64,000 nt of DNA from Bradyrhizobium japonicum USDA 6 (GTDB lineage: Bacteria > Pseudomonadota > Alphaproteobacteria > Rhizobiales > Xanthobacteraceae). The notes beneath the pieces were generated by a model. It made no database searches and had not been told where the DNA came from. It was given only the letters and a program-made list of their open reading frames with translations. Below, piece by piece: positions 19,489 through 30,773 of this stretch (positions are counted from its first letter, which is position 1; each line of letters starts with the position of its first letter). The translations under genes and the position numbers were made by a program. The stretch covers positions 8,611,001 through 8,675,000 of the forward strand of contig NC_017249.1 of assembly GCF_000284375.1 (NCBI RefSeq), in the 5' to 3' direction.

Positions 19489-22400
19489 CTATGGCTTCAC
19501 CCGCGCCGGCGGGCCGTACGCTTCGCTTTCCTTCGCGGCCTTCGGCTCCCGATCCCCCGCCAGCACGCGCTGCACCGAGACGAAGAACACCGGCACCATC
19601 AGCAGCGCCAGGATCACCACCGCGATCATGCCGCCCATCACGATGCTGCCGAGCGCCTGCTGGCTGGCGCCGCCAGCGCCGTGCGCAATCGCCATCGGCA
19701 GCACGCCGCAGATGAAGGCAAGGCCGGTCATCAGGATCGGGCGGAAGCGCAGGCGGCAGGCCTCGATGGTGGCGTCCACCAGCGGCTTGCCCTCTTTGCG
19801 CAGATCCTTGGCGAACTCGATGATCAGGATCGCGTCCTTTGCGGCGAGGCCGATGATGGTGATCAGGCCGACGGTGAAATAGACGTCGTTGGGCAGGCTG
19901 CGCAGCATCGCCGCGGCCACCGCGCCGACGATGCCGAGCGGGACCGTGAGCAGCACCGCGAGCGGAATGGTCCAGCTCTCGTAGAGCGCGGCAAGACACA
20001 GGAACACCACGAACACCGACAGCGCCAGCAGGAACGGCGCCTGGGAGCCCGACAGTTTCTCCTGGAGCGACTGTCCGGTCCATTCATAGCCGAAGCCGCG
20101 CGGCAGTCTGCCGGCGAGCCGCTCCATCTCGGCGATCGCGTCGCCCGAGGTGAAGCCGGGCCTGGCTTCGCCGGAGATGCGCACAGCGGGATAATAATTG
20201 AAGCCCGCGATCTGCGTCGGGCCGCGCGCCCATTCGACCGTGGCGAAGGAGGAGAACGGCACGAGCTGGCCACGGCTGTTCTTGACGTTGTAGTTGAGGA
20301 TGTCCTCGGTCCGCATACGGTCGCGGGCATCCGCCTGCACCACCACGCGCTGCATGCGGCCGCGGTTCGGGAAGTCGTTGATGTAGTTCGAGCCGAGATT
20401 GGTCGAGATCGTGTTGTTGATGTCCTCGAAGGTGACGCCGAAGGCGCCGGCCTTCTCGCGGTCGATCACGAGATTGACCACGCCGGCTTCGGGCAGGCCC
20501 TCGATATAGACCTTCTGAAGCACGGGGCTGGCATTGGCCTCCGCGATCAGCTGGTCGGCGGCGCGCATCAATGCCGGATAGCCTTTCTGGCCGCGGTCCT
20601 GGAGGCGGAACGAGAAGCCCGAGGAATTGCCGAGATTGTCGATTGGCGGCGGCTGGAGCGCGGAGATCTTTGCATCGCGGATCGACGACGACAGATCGCG
20701 GTTGATGTCGTTGACGATCGCGGCGGCGGAGTCCTTTGGCCCGCGCTCCGACCAGTCCTTCAGCGTGATGAAGGCCTGCGCGGTGTTCATGCCCTGGCCG
20801 GAGAAGCTGAAGCCGGTGAGGAAGGTGACATCCTTCACACCCGGGCGCTCGGCGAGATATTTCTCGACCTTCTCGATGACGGCCTCGGTGCGGGGATACG
20901 ACGAATCCGACGGCGTCTGCACGTCGGTGGTGACGAAGCCCTGGTCGTCGATCGGCAGGAAGCCGCCGGGCAGGCTGACGAAGGCCCAGGAGAGACCAAC
21001 CAGCAGCGCGACATAGACCAGCATCAGGCGGCCGGTCCGCTTCAGCGAGAAGCCGACGGTGCGGGAATAGCCCTCCTTGCCGCCTTCGAGCATGCGGTTG
21101 AACCAGCCGAACACGCCCCGCTTCGCATGGCCGTGGCCGGCCGCAACGGGCTTGAGCAGGGTCGCGCACAGCGCCGGCGTCAGTGACAGCGCGAGGAAGG
21201 CGGAGAAGCCGATCGCGGCGACCATGGTCACCGAGAACTGGCGGTAGATGATGCCGACCGAGCCGGGGAAGAACGCCATCGGCACGAACACGGCCATCAG
21301 CACCAGCGTGATGCCGATGATGGCGCCCGATATCTGCGACATCGCCTTCCGCGTCGCTTCCTTCGGCGGCAGGCCCTCCTCGGACATGATGCGTTCGACG
21401 TTCTCGACCACGACGATGGCATCGTCGACGAGGATGCCGACCGCGAGCACCATGCCGAACATCGAGAGCATGTTGATGGAATAGCCGGCGAGCAGCAGCG
21501 TGGTGCACGCGCCCAGCAGCGCCACGGGCACCACGATCGTCGGGATGATGGTGTAGCGGATGTTCTGCAGGAACAGGAACATCACCACGAACACCAGCAC
21601 CACGGCCTCGACCAGCGTGGTCAGCACCTTCTTGATCGAGGCCTCGACCACGGGCGTGATGTTGTAGGGGATCTCGTAGGAGATGTTGGCCGGGAAGAAG
21701 CGCGACAGCTCCTTCATCTTCTCCTCGACCGCGCTCGCGGTCGCCAGCGCGTTGCCGGTCGGCGACATCAGCACGGAGAGGCCCGCGGTCGGCTTGCCGT
21801 TCAGGCGCGTGTTGAACTGGTAGCTGAGGCCGCCGACCTCGATGCGCGCGACGTCGCGCAGCCGCACGGTCGAACCGTCGGCATTGGCGCGCAGGATGAT
21901 GGAACCGAATTCGTCCGGGGACGAGAGCTGGCCCTTGACCAGCACCAGCGAGGAGGTGCGCTGGCTCGCGGTCGACGGCTCGGCGCCGATGCTGCCCGAA
22001 GCGACCTGTGCGTTCTGCGCGGCGATCGCCTTGTTGACGTCGTCCGCGGTCAGCCCGTAGCCGACGAGCTTCGCCGGATCGACCCAGACGCGCAAGCTGC
22101 GTTCGGTCGAATAAAGCGTGGCGCGGCCGACGCCGGGGATGCGGCGGATCTCGCCGAGCACGTTGCGGATCATGAAGTCGCCGAGGCCGACTTCGTCGAG
22201 GCTGCCGTCGGTCGAGTTCAGCGTGATGATCTGGAGCACGGCGCTCGAGGCTTCCTCGATCAGGATGCCCTGCTGGATCACCGCGCGCGGCAGCCGCGCT
22301 TCGACGCGCTTGATGCGGTTCTGCACCTCGACGGAGGCGGCGCTGGTATCGGTGCCCGGCTGGAAATTGGCGATGATCTCGACCTGGCCGAGCGAGTCGC

Positions 22401-22644
22401 TGGTCGATTCGAAATTGAGGATGCCGGAGGCGCCGTTGAGCTCCTCCTCGATCAGCCGGGTGACGCTGTTGTAGAGGTTTTCGGGCGAGGCGCCGGGATA
22501 GCTGGTCGAGATCGAGATCGAGGGCGGCGCGATGATCGGATATTGTGCGATCGGCAGCAGCGGGACCGCGATCGCGCCGATCAAGCAGATGAACAGCGCG
22601 ACCACCCAGGCGAAGATCGGCCTGTCGATGAAGAAACTCGCCAT
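19489..22644 (-). CDS. RND efflux permease (HAE1/AcrB type)
   Basis: A 1051-residue inner-membrane drug:proton antiporter. It has the typical N terminus MASFFIDRPIFAWVVALFIC, twelve membrane segments in two halves, the proton-relay aspartates in VGILVDDAIVVVENV in TM4 and the lysine in GLAAKDAILIIEF in TM10. The FFPGSVGIIYRQF segment is also characteristic. It is downstream of, and 6 bases from, the membrane-fusion gene, so the two form an operon. No outer-membrane channel gene is nearby, so a TolC-like protein from elsewhere is needed. Substrate cannot be told. Confidence 0.96.
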   Translation of the reverse strand: MASFFIDRPIFAWVVALFICLIGAIAVPLLPIAQYPIIAPPSISISTSYPGASPENLYNSVTRLIEEELNGASGILNFESTSDSLGQVEIIANFQPGTDTSAASVEVQNRIKRVEARLPRAVIQQGILIEEASSAVLQIITLNSTDGSLDEVGLGDFMIRNVLGEIRRIPGVGRATLYSTERSLRVWVDPAKLVGYGLTADDVNKAIAAQNAQVASGSIGAEPSTASQRTSSLVLVKGQLSSPDEFGSIILRANADGSTVRLRDVARIEVGGLSYQFNTRLNGKPTAGLSVLMSPTGNALATASAVEEKMKELSRFFPANISYEIPYNITPVVEASIKKVLTTLVEAVVLVFVVMFLFLQNIRYTIIPTIVVPVALLGACTTLLLAGYSINMLSMFGMVLAVGILVDDAIVVVENVERIMSEEGLPPKEATRKAMSQISGAIIGITLVLMAVFVPMAFFPGSVGIIYRQFSVTMVAAIGFSAFLALSLTPALCATLLKPVAAGHGHAKRGVFGWFNRMLEGGKEGYSRTVGFSLKRTGRLMLVYVALLVGLSWAFVSLPGGFLPIDDQGFVTTDVQTPSDSSYPRTEAVIEKVEKYLAERPGVKDVTFLTGFSFSGQGMNTAQAFITLKDWSERGPKDSAAAIVNDINRDLSSSIRDAKISALQPPPIDNLGNSSGFSFRLQDRGQKGYPALMRAADQLIAEANASPVLQKVYIEGLPEAGVVNLVIDREKAGAFGVTFEDINNTISTNLGSNYINDFPNRGRMQRVVVQADARDRMRTEDILNYNVKNSRGQLVPFSSFATVEWARGPTQIAGFNYYPAVRISGEARPGFTSGDAIAEMERLAGRLPRGFGYEWTGQSLQEKLSGSQAPFLLALSVFVVFLCLAALYESWTIPLAVLLTVPLGIVGAVAAAMLRSLPNDVYFTVGLITIIGLAAKDAILIIEFAKDLRKEGKPLVDATIEACRLRFRPILMTGLAFICGVLPMAIAHGAGGASQQALGSIVMGGMIAVVILALLMVPVFFVSVQRVLAGDREPKAAKESEAYGPPARVKP

Positions 22645-22650
22645 GGCGCG

Positions 22651-23844
22651 TTACCGCGTCAGCTTCTGGGCGTGCCGATTGTCCGCGGTGGCCTCCGCTT
22701 CCGACCAGGATTGCGGCTTCACCTTGTCGCCGGCCGCGAACTTCTGGAAGCCTTCGACCACGACCTTGTCGCCGGCCTTCAGGCCCTCGGTCACGAACCA
22801 GAGTCCGTCCTGCACCGACCCCGTGCGGACCGGTTGCACGGCGATGCGATTGTCGTCCTTGACGACGAACACCTCGCTGCCGCCGCCGCCGTTGCGCTGG
22901 ATCGCCTGCTGCGGCACCGCGATCGCATCGCTGTCGAGACCCTGGTCGATCCGGACGCGGACATACATGCCCGGCAGCAGCTCGCGCTTGGGATTGCGGA
23001 ACTCGCCACGCAAGGTCACCTGGCCGGTATGGGCATCGACCTTGGCATCCGAGAACAGCAGCTTGCCGTCGAGCGAATAAAGGGTGTTGTCGTCGAGCAC
23101 GAGGCGCACCTTGGCGGCATCGGCCGCGATGCGCTCGAGGTCGCCGCTCTCGAAGGCGCGGCGGAGCTGGTTGAGCTCGGTCACCGACTGGGTGAAGTCG
23201 GCATAAATCGGATCGAGCTGCTGGATGCTGGCGAGGTTGGTCTCGTTCTGCACCGCGAGCGCACCCTCGCTGACCAGCGCCGCACCGACGACGCCGTCGA
23301 TCGGCGCGCGCACGGTGGCATAGTCGAGATTGAGTTTTGCGCGCGCGAGTTCAGCGTTGCGGCCTTCGACCTCGGCATGGGCCTGACGCTCGGCCGCGAT
23401 CGCCTTCTCGTTCTCGGCTTCCGGGGCAGCGCGATCCTTGGTGAGGGTGGCGATGCGGTGCGCCTGCTGTCTCGCCTGCATCAGCGCGGCCTCGGCCTTG
23501 GCGACGGCGGCCTCGTTGGCCATCACCTCGACCTCGAACGGACGCGGATCGATGCGGTAGAGCGCATCGCCCGCCTTCACCTCGCTGCCCTGACGGAACA
23601 GGCGCTCGACCACGATGCCGGAGACACGCGGCCGCACGTCGGAGACGCGCGTCGGCGCGATGCGGCCCGGCAGCTCGCGCACCACGGCGCGCGGCTGCGG
23701 CTTGACGATGACGACGCTGACGTCAGGGTCGGCGGGCTGGGCAGCGGACACCGCAGAGACGGATTCGTCGCAGCCCGCGAGCAGCGGCGTAAAGGCCGCG
23801 AGCATTATTGCAACGCATGCCGATCGCGCGCGAAGTCCTGACAT
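22651..23844 (-). CDS. RND efflux membrane-fusion lipoprotein
   Basis: A 397-residue periplasmic adaptor. The start at 23844 gives a lipoprotein signal (MSGLRARSACVAIMLAAFTP then LLAGC). Next come the barrel-sandwich segment (GIVVERLFRQGSEVKAGDALY), a coiled-coil hairpin (about 100-160), a second lipoyl half (DYATVRAPIDGVVG) and the beta-barrel domain. It links the RND permease to an outer-membrane channel. The frame is open to 23931 from a TTG, but that extension would hide the signal peptide. No dedicated regulator gene is adjacent. Confidence 0.93.
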   Translation of the reverse strand: MSGLRARSACVAIMLAAFTPLLAGCDESVSAVSAAQPADPDVSVVIVKPQPRAVVRELPGRIAPTRVSDVRPRVSGIVVERLFRQGSEVKAGDALYRIDPRPFEVEVMANEAAVAKAEAALMQARQQAHRIATLTKDRAAPEAENEKAIAAERQAHAEVEGRNAELARAKLNLDYATVRAPIDGVVGAALVSEGALAVQNETNLASIQQLDPIYADFTQSVTELNQLRRAFESGDLERIAADAAKVRLVLDDNTLYSLDGKLLFSDAKVDAHTGQVTLRGEFRNPKRELLPGMYVRVRIDQGLDSDAIAVPQQAIQRNGGGGSEVFVVKDDNRIAVQPVRTGSVQDGLWFVTEGLKAGDKVVVEGFQKFAAGDKVKPQSWSEAEATADNRHAQKLTR

Positions 23845-24076
23845 GAAGTTGAGTGCCCCGGTGTTGTTGAAACTGAAATCACGCTCCGCACGAGCCCGTT
23901 CTGGGCGATTCCACGCGGCTGATGCCGTCAAAATAGAACGTACTTGCTGCGACGCAACGCATTACGTGGGCGGCTCAATGCCACATGACCTATCCTGCTG
24001 AGTTCAGGGCGTTTTTCGGGACTCACCGGATTGTGAATCGGGTTCCATCGCGGCGTGCTGCGACAGAAGAACGCAA

Positions 24077-25105
24077 TTACCCGGGGGCCTTCATCCGGTA
24101 GTGGCTGACGCCCCATTCGCTGCCATCGGCGTAGCCGAACAGCCCTGATGTCGCGAGGAAGAACCAGCGCCAGCGTCGCATCCACAAAGCGGTCTCCTCG
24201 CCATGGACGGTGCGCAGGGACGCTTCGATCGTGTCGCGATGCGCATCGAAATTGGCGAGCCAGTCGTTCGCCGTGCGCTGATAGTGCGTTCCGCTCCAGC
24301 ACCATTCTTTCTCGATCCTGAAGACGTCGCCGAATTGCCTGACGAGGTGATGGCTCGGCATCAATCCATCCATGAAGACATGCTGCGCGATCCAGTCCTC
24401 GCGATTGGCGCGGTCGAACAGATGAGAGCCGGAACGATGGGTGACGATGTGCATGAAGAAGCGCCCGTCAGGCGCGAGCCAGGACCGCACGCGCGTCATC
24501 AGCTTGCGCCAGTTCATCATCTGCTCGAACATCTCGACCGAGACGATGCGGTCGAACTGCCCATCGGGCGCGAACACGTTCATGTCGGCGGCGACCACAC
24601 GCAGGTTCAACAGCCCGCGCAGCCGCGCCTGCTCCTCGACATAGGCGCGCTGGGCCTGCGAGTTCGACACCGCCGTCACCTTCGCGTGCGGGAACCGCCG
24701 CGCCATCCACAGCGACAGCGAGCCCCAGCCGCAGCCGAGCTCGAGGATGGTCTGGCCGTCGGCGAGACCGGCGTGCTCGACGGTCTGGCGCAGCGCCTCC
24801 TCCTCCGCCTCCTGCAGCGTGCTCGCATCGGACTTGTAGAAGCAGGACGAGTAGTTGCGGTTGGGGCCGAGCACTTGCGCAAAGAAGGCCGCGGGCACCT
24901 CGTCATGCCCGGCATTGACGGCATCCGCGTCCCCGGCGATCGGCCGCAGGATCATCCGCCCGGCGAAGGCGGCATCGTCGGCCGCGCCCAGCGCGGACAT
25001 GCGTGTCGCCGCGCGCGAGCACAGGCGCTGGATCGCGGCGCGGATCACGACGTCCGGCAACGGCACGCGTTCGGCAGTCCCGAAGATCGCGGAAACGACG
25101 CTCAT
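24077..25105 (-). CDS. CFA-synthase-like SAM-dependent methyltransferase
   Basis: A 342-residue class I methyltransferase related to cyclopropane-fatty-acid synthases. It has the SAM motif TILELGCGWGSLSLWMARRF, VTAVSNSQAQ, the DRIVSVEMFEQM segment and HIVTHRSGSHLFD. Members that resemble plant coclaurine N-methyltransferases are annotated the same way, so the acceptor is unknown. The ATG at 25105 overlaps the stop of an upstream one-helix protein gene. A longer open frame reaching 25549 has no protein-like content. Confidence 0.9.
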   Translation of the reverse strand: MSVVSAIFGTAERVPLPDVVIRAAIQRLCSRAATRMSALGAADDAAFAGRMILRPIAGDADAVNAGHDEVPAAFFAQVLGPNRNYSSCFYKSDASTLQEAEEEALRQTVEHAGLADGQTILELGCGWGSLSLWMARRFPHAKVTAVSNSQAQRAYVEEQARLRGLLNLRVVAADMNVFAPDGQFDRIVSVEMFEQMMNWRKLMTRVRSWLAPDGRFFMHIVTHRSGSHLFDRANREDWIAQHVFMDGLMPSHHLVRQFGDVFRIEKEWCWSGTHYQRTANDWLANFDAHRDTIEASLRTVHGEETALWMRRWRWFFLATSGLFGYADGSEWGVSHYRMKAPG

Positions 25106-25305
25106 GCGACCACTCCGTTGATCAGGTCTCGTTGTGGCGGCGGCGAAAGGAACGGACAGGTTCGGGCGTTGCCACCCGCCCGGCGGGCTCCGAGGTCCAG
25201 ACGGGTTCGACCGCGCGGCTGCTGCTGCCGCGCCACCCGGGCGAGCGCCATCCAGACCGCGAGCAAGAGCGCGATGACGGCCAGCCCCCCAGGATTCGTC
25301 ACCAT
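25102..25305 (-). CDS. Small membrane protein coupled to the methyltransferase
   Basis: A 67-residue protein with one N-terminal membrane helix (GGLAVIALLLAVWMALARVA) and a basic, Arg/Pro-rich tail. Its stop codon overlaps the methyltransferase start in an ATGA, so it is probably translated together with it and may tether the enzyme to the membrane. No family was recognised. The start is an in-frame ATG with no strong Shine-Dalgarno. Confidence 0.55.
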   Translation of the reverse strand: MVTNPGGLAVIALLLAVWMALARVARQQQPRGRTRLDLGARRAGGNARTCPFLSPPPQRDLINGVVA

Positions 25306-25476
25306 GCAAAAAATCCGACCTAAGCCTGCGGAATGCCGAAGTTTTGCAAATTGCGCCTCTATCAAAGCGCGGTTTCGGCTTTGGGTTCCGAGAGCTCTCC
25401 ACGAAATCGGCACATCCGGCGCTTTTTTTGGGCTGCCGCTGTGCCATAGTGCGCCCCGCAAGCAAGTTCCTAACGG

Positions 25477-26511
25477 ATGATACCGGCCATGCCGCCTGGC
25501 GCCTCGCCCCGCTCTCCCATCGATATCGAATATACCAAGCTATCCTCACCCAGCGTTTTCCTGGTGCGGATGCTGGTCTTTCTGGTGCTGTGCACCCTGG
25601 TCGGCGTGGTGCTCTACAAGCAGATCATCCTGGCCTTCTTCGCCAATCCCGGCCTCAATGCCCTGATCGGCGGCGTGCTGTTCATCGGCATCATCCTGGC
25701 CTTCCGCCAGGTGATCCGGCTCTACCCCGAAGTCTCCTGGGTCAACAATTTCCGCATCGCCGATCCCGGCCTGGCGCCGTCCCGGCACCCGAAACTGCTG
25801 GCACCGATGGCCATGATCCTCGGCGGCGAGCGCACCGGGCGGATGACGATCACCCAGACCACCATGCGGCACCTGCTCGATTCGATCGCGACCCGCCTGG
25901 ACGAGGCCCGGGACATCTCCCGCTACATGACCGGCCTGCTGGTCTTCCTCGGTCTGCTCGGCACCTTCTGGGGCCTGATCGAGACGGTCGGCTCGGTCGG
26001 CAAGGTGATCGACGGGCTCAAGGTCGGAGGCGATTCCGGCGCCCTGTTCGACACGCTGAAGGAGGGCCTCGCCGCCCCGCTCGGCGGCATGGGCATCTCG
26101 TTCTCGAGCTCGCTGTTCGGCCTCGCCGGCTCGCTGATCCTCGGCTTCCTCGATCTGCAATCGAGCCAGGCGCAGAACCGCTTCTACACCGACCTCGAAG
26201 ACTGGCTCGCCACCACCGTGCGCGAATATGGCCACGGCGAGGTTGCGGTCGCAGCCGCTGGCGGCGGCGGCGTTGCCAGCGGTGAGCTCCAGGCCGCCGT
26301 CGAGCGGTTGCGCTCCGTGCTCGAGGAAGGCAGTGCCAGCCGCGGCACCACGGCGGCAATGGCGAGCCTTGCCGAGGCCATCCAGGCGCTGGTCTCGCAC
26401 ATGCGGACCGAGCAGCAGATGATCCGCGAATGGGCCGACGGCCAGGGCGAGCAGAACCGCGAGATCCGCCGCCTGCTGGAGCGCATCGCGCGCCAGCCCG
26501 AGAAGGGTTAG
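25477..26511 (+). CDS. MotA/TolQ/ExbB-family proton-channel protein
   Basis: A 344-residue protein with two early membrane helices (about 27-45 and 60-78) and two later ones (about 150-170 and 205-225) in the MotA/ExbB arrangement. The typical GLLGTFWGLIETVGSVG and PLGGMGISFSSSLFGLAGS segments are present. The C-terminal 100 residues are a cytoplasmic helix. It is followed on the same strand by an OmpA-type protein. The pair probably forms an energised channel anchored to peptidoglycan, separate from flagella. An alternative start is ATG 25489. Confidence 0.88.
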   Translation: MIPAMPPGASPRSPIDIEYTKLSSPSVFLVRMLVFLVLCTLVGVVLYKQIILAFFANPGLNALIGGVLFIGIILAFRQVIRLYPEVSWVNNFRIADPGLAPSRHPKLLAPMAMILGGERTGRMTITQTTMRHLLDSIATRLDEARDISRYMTGLLVFLGLLGTFWGLIETVGSVGKVIDGLKVGGDSGALFDTLKEGLAAPLGGMGISFSSSLFGLAGSLILGFLDLQSSQAQNRFYTDLEDWLATTVREYGHGEVAVAAAGGGGVASGELQAAVERLRSVLEEGSASRGTTAAMASLAEAIQALVSHMRTEQQMIREWADGQGEQNREIRRLLERIARQPEKG

Positions 26512-26530
26512 CGACAACGAAGATATCGCG

Positions 26531-26651
26531 CCCCGGACGCGGCGCAGCACGAAGTGTTGCGCTGCTGAGCCGGGGCCCAGAGAAACGAAGGAATGGGTCC
26601 CGGCTCTGCGCGGCAGCGTTTCACGCTGCAGCGCGTCCGGGACACGAGAGT
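26531..26651. repeat. Dispersed palindromic repeat (GTCCCGG type)
   Basis: The 5' part CCCCGGACGCGGCGCAGC and the 3' part GCTGCAGCGCGTCCGGGACACG are complementary, with an inner GGGTCCCGGCTCTGCG copy. The repeat sits between the ExbB-like and OmpA-like genes. Confidence 0.65.
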
Positions 26652-26665
26652 GGAGATCGACGACA

Positions 26666-27694
26666 ATGGCTCTAGCCCGCGGCCGCCGCAGCGAAACCGG
26701 CTTCAACTACTGGCCCGGATTCGTCGACGCGCTGTCGACGCTGGTGCTGTCGATCGTGTTCCTGCTGTCAGTATTTTTGGTCGTGCAGTTCTTCCTATCG
26801 CAGGAGGTCACCGGCAAGGACAAGGCGCTGGAGCAGCTCAACGCCAAGATCGCCCAGCTCAACGAGCTCCTGTCGCTGGAGAAGCTCGGCAAGCTCACGC
26901 TCGACGACCAGGTCTCGCAATTGAAAGCGGGCCTCGCCTCGGCCGAGACCGAGCGCGATCGCATCAAGGGTCTCTATGACGGCCTCGCCGCCGCCGGCAA
27001 CGACGCCCAGGGCAAGACCACCGAGCTCGGCAAGGCGCTGGACTCGGAGAAGGCGGTCTCGGCGCGGGCACTGGCGCAGATCGAGGTGCTGAACCAGCAG
27101 ATCAGCGCGCTGCGGCGGCAACTGGCGGCGCTGGAGGAGGCGCTCGACGCCAGCGAGAAGCGCGACAAGGAATCGCAGAACCGCATCGCCGATCTCGGGT
27201 CTCGCCTGAATGTTGCCTTGGCGCAGCGCGTGCAGGAATTGTCGCGTTATCGCTCGGAGTTCTTCGGCCGCCTGCGCGCCATCCTCGGCAACCGCCCTGA
27301 CATCCGCATCGTCGGCGACCGCTTCGTGTTCCAGTCCGAAGTGTTCTTCGACACCGGACAGGCGACCTTGCTGCCCGAGGGCCGCGCCGAGCTCGACACA
27401 TTGGCGACCGCGCTGATCGATCTCGACAAGAAGATCCCGAGCGAAATCCCCTGGGTGCTGCGCGTCGACGGCCACACCGATTTGCGCCCGGTCAGCGGCG
27501 CGAACTTCAAGTCGAACTGGGACCTGTCCGCGGCGCGCTCGATCTCGGTGGTGCAATACCTGATCTCGCTCGGCGTGCCCGCCCAGCGCCTGGTCGCCGC
27601 CGGCTTCGGCGAATTCCAGCCGCTCGACACCGCCAACACGGAAGAGGCCTACAAGCGCAACCGCCGCATCGAGCTGAAGCTGACGGAGCGGTAG
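26666..27694 (+). CDS. OmpA/MotB-type peptidoglycan-binding protein with coiled coil
   Basis: A 342-residue partner of the upstream ExbB-like protein. One N-terminal membrane helix (ALSTLVLSIVFLLSVFLVVQ) is followed by a long coiled coil (about 50-190). The C-terminal OmpA domain (about 215-342) has VDGHTDLRPVSG, the SAARSISVVQYLISLGVP segment and RRIELKLTER. This is the stator-like layout of MotB, without flagellar genes nearby. Its stop overlaps the GTG start of the next gene by one base. Confidence 0.9.
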   Translation: MALARGRRSETGFNYWPGFVDALSTLVLSIVFLLSVFLVVQFFLSQEVTGKDKALEQLNAKIAQLNELLSLEKLGKLTLDDQVSQLKAGLASAETERDRIKGLYDGLAAAGNDAQGKTTELGKALDSEKAVSARALAQIEVLNQQISALRRQLAALEEALDASEKRDKESQNRIADLGSRLNVALAQRVQELSRYRSEFFGRLRAILGNRPDIRIVGDRFVFQSEVFFDTGQATLLPEGRAELDTLATALIDLDKKIPSEIPWVLRVDGHTDLRPVSGANFKSNWDLSAARSISVVQYLISLGVPAQRLVAAGFGEFQPLDTANTEEAYKRNRRIELKLTER

Positions 27695-28143
27695 TGAGCG
27701 CCGCCCTCCACCTCCGCCCCTACCGCCCCGAGGACGAAGCCGCCGCGATCGACCTCTGGCATCGCACCTGGCAGCAGGCCTATCCGCAGATCGATTTCGC
27801 CGCGCGGCTGGACTGGTGGCGCGAGCGCTGGCGCAAGGATCTGGTGCCGAACGCCTCGATCGTGGTCGCGGAAGCGGACGGCGTGCTGACCGGCTTCGTC
27901 ACCATCGACGGCGAAGGCTATCTCGACCAGCTCGTGGTCGATCCCGCGCATTGGGGCTCGGATGCGGCCAGGCTGCTGGTGGATGAGGCCAAGCGCCTGT
28001 CACCGTCGGGCGTCACGCTGCTCGTCAACAAGGACAATGCCCGCGCCATCCGATTCTACGAGCGCAACGGCTTTGCCCATGCCGGCGAGGATTTGAACCC
28101 GACCTCGGGACGGCCGGTGCTGCGGATGGCATGGAAGCCGTGA
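27694..28143 (+). CDS. GNAT-family N-acetyltransferase
   Basis: A 149-residue GCN5-like acetyltransferase. The features are the N-terminal LHLRPYRPEDEAAAIDLWH, the strand FVTIDGEGYLDQLVVDP, the acetyl-CoA loop replaced by HWGSDAARLLVDEAKRL, and VNKDNARAIRFYERNGF. The acceptor is unknown. It starts with GTG overlapping the preceding TAG, so it is translationally coupled to the OmpA-like gene, although a functional link is not obvious. Confidence 0.85.
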   Translation: MSAALHLRPYRPEDEAAAIDLWHRTWQQAYPQIDFAARLDWWRERWRKDLVPNASIVVAEADGVLTGFVTIDGEGYLDQLVVDPAHWGSDAARLLVDEAKRLSPSGVTLLVNKDNARAIRFYERNGFAHAGEDLNPTSGRPVLRMAWKP

Positions 28144-28297
28144 CGAGGTTTGCTGCCGACCCCACCCTCCGCTGTCATGCCCCGGCTTGACCCGCGGCCA
28201 AGCCGTCAGTGATGTATCCGAACAGGCGTCAGCTACGTCTCCGGCCTAAACATTTCGCGGGCGATGACACCGTGAATGAGGCAGCAGGCAGCCCGCC

Positions 28298-30142
<1,845 letters not shown>

Positions 30143-30252
30143 GAGATCGGACCCAAGGAGACAGATGAACTCCACATAGGCCGCTGCGGGGGGAGTGGCA
30201 AATCCGGGATGTCCCTTAGGGAGCGGCCCGGTTCTCCTTTGCCCACAATGGC

Positions 30253-30281
30253 TTGTTTTAAGGGGGCCTGTGGGGTATAGA
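30253..30281 (+). promoter_or_regulatory. Candidate sigma-70-type promoter of rpmE
   Basis: TTGTTT and TATAGA are separated by exactly 17 bases, about 60 bases before the rpmE ATG. This is in the 200-base divergent region between the ABC exporter gene and rpmE. Confidence 0.5.
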
Positions 30282-30342
30282 CCCCGCCAAATCCGTCATT
30301 CGATAGCCACTCAAGACAGGCGCCGGGCGCCGAGGAATTGCC

Positions 30343-30570
30343 ATGAAAGCCGAAATTCATCCGAATTATCATACGATTAAGGTCGTGATGACCGACGGAA
30401 CCGAGTACCTGACCCGCTCCACCTGGGGCAAGGAAGGCGACACGCTGAACCTCGACATCGACCCGAAGTCGCACCCGGCCTGGACCGGCGGCAACGCCCA
30501 GATGCTGGATCGCGGCGGCCGCGTCTCGCGCTTCCAGAAGAAGTTTTCGGGCTTTCTCAAAAAGGATTGA
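30343..30570 (+). CDS. rpmE: 50S ribosomal protein L31
   Basis: A 75-residue bL31 protein ([59 protein letters not shown]). It lacks the CxxC pair, so it is the zinc-independent form. It is transcribed alone, from the promoter at 30253 to the terminator at 30594. Confidence 0.97.
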   Translation: MKAEIHPNYHTIKVVMTDGTEYLTRSTWGKEGDTLNLDIDPKSHPAWTGGNAQMLDRGGRVSRFQKKFSGFLKKD

Positions 30571-30593
30571 TCCCGCCCTCAAGGCTGGAGACG

Positions 30594-30625
30594 AAAAACG
30601 CCCCCGGGAGACCGGGGGCGTTTTT
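30594..30625 (+). terminator. Intrinsic terminator of rpmE
   Basis: ACGCCCCCGG and CCGGGGGCGT form a perfect 10-bp stem around GAGA, flanked by an A-run before and TTTTT after. It lies 24 bases after the rpmE stop. Confidence 0.93.
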
Positions 30626-30651
30626 GTTTTGGGGGCGTCATCTTCAGATCA

Positions 30652-30745
30652 GTAGGGTGGGCAAAGCGAAGCTTGCCCACCATTCTTTCTACGATCCGGA
30701 AAGCAAAATGGTGGGCACGGCGCTTTGCGCCTTTGCCCACCCTAC
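30652..30745. repeat. 94-base inverted repeat (GTAGGGTGGGCAAAG type)
   Basis: GTAGGGTGGGCAAAGCG at the left is complementary to the right end CTTTGCCCACCCTAC. GCCCACCATT and AATGGTGGGC form the inner arms. I recall this kind of palindrome as dispersed in Bradyrhizobium genomes. It is located between the rpmE terminator and the 3' end of rcdA. Confidence 0.75.
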
Positions 30746-30773
30746 GAGACCTGTGACTACGGCACCTGGGTGC

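Noticed and set aside
25477..27694. ExbB/MotA-like plus OmpA/MotB-like pair as a Zorya anti-phage system
   Set aside because: Zorya needs further genes (ZorC/ZorD or ZorE) next to the pair. Here a GNAT gene and an ABC exporter follow. The pair looks like a general envelope-energising complex.
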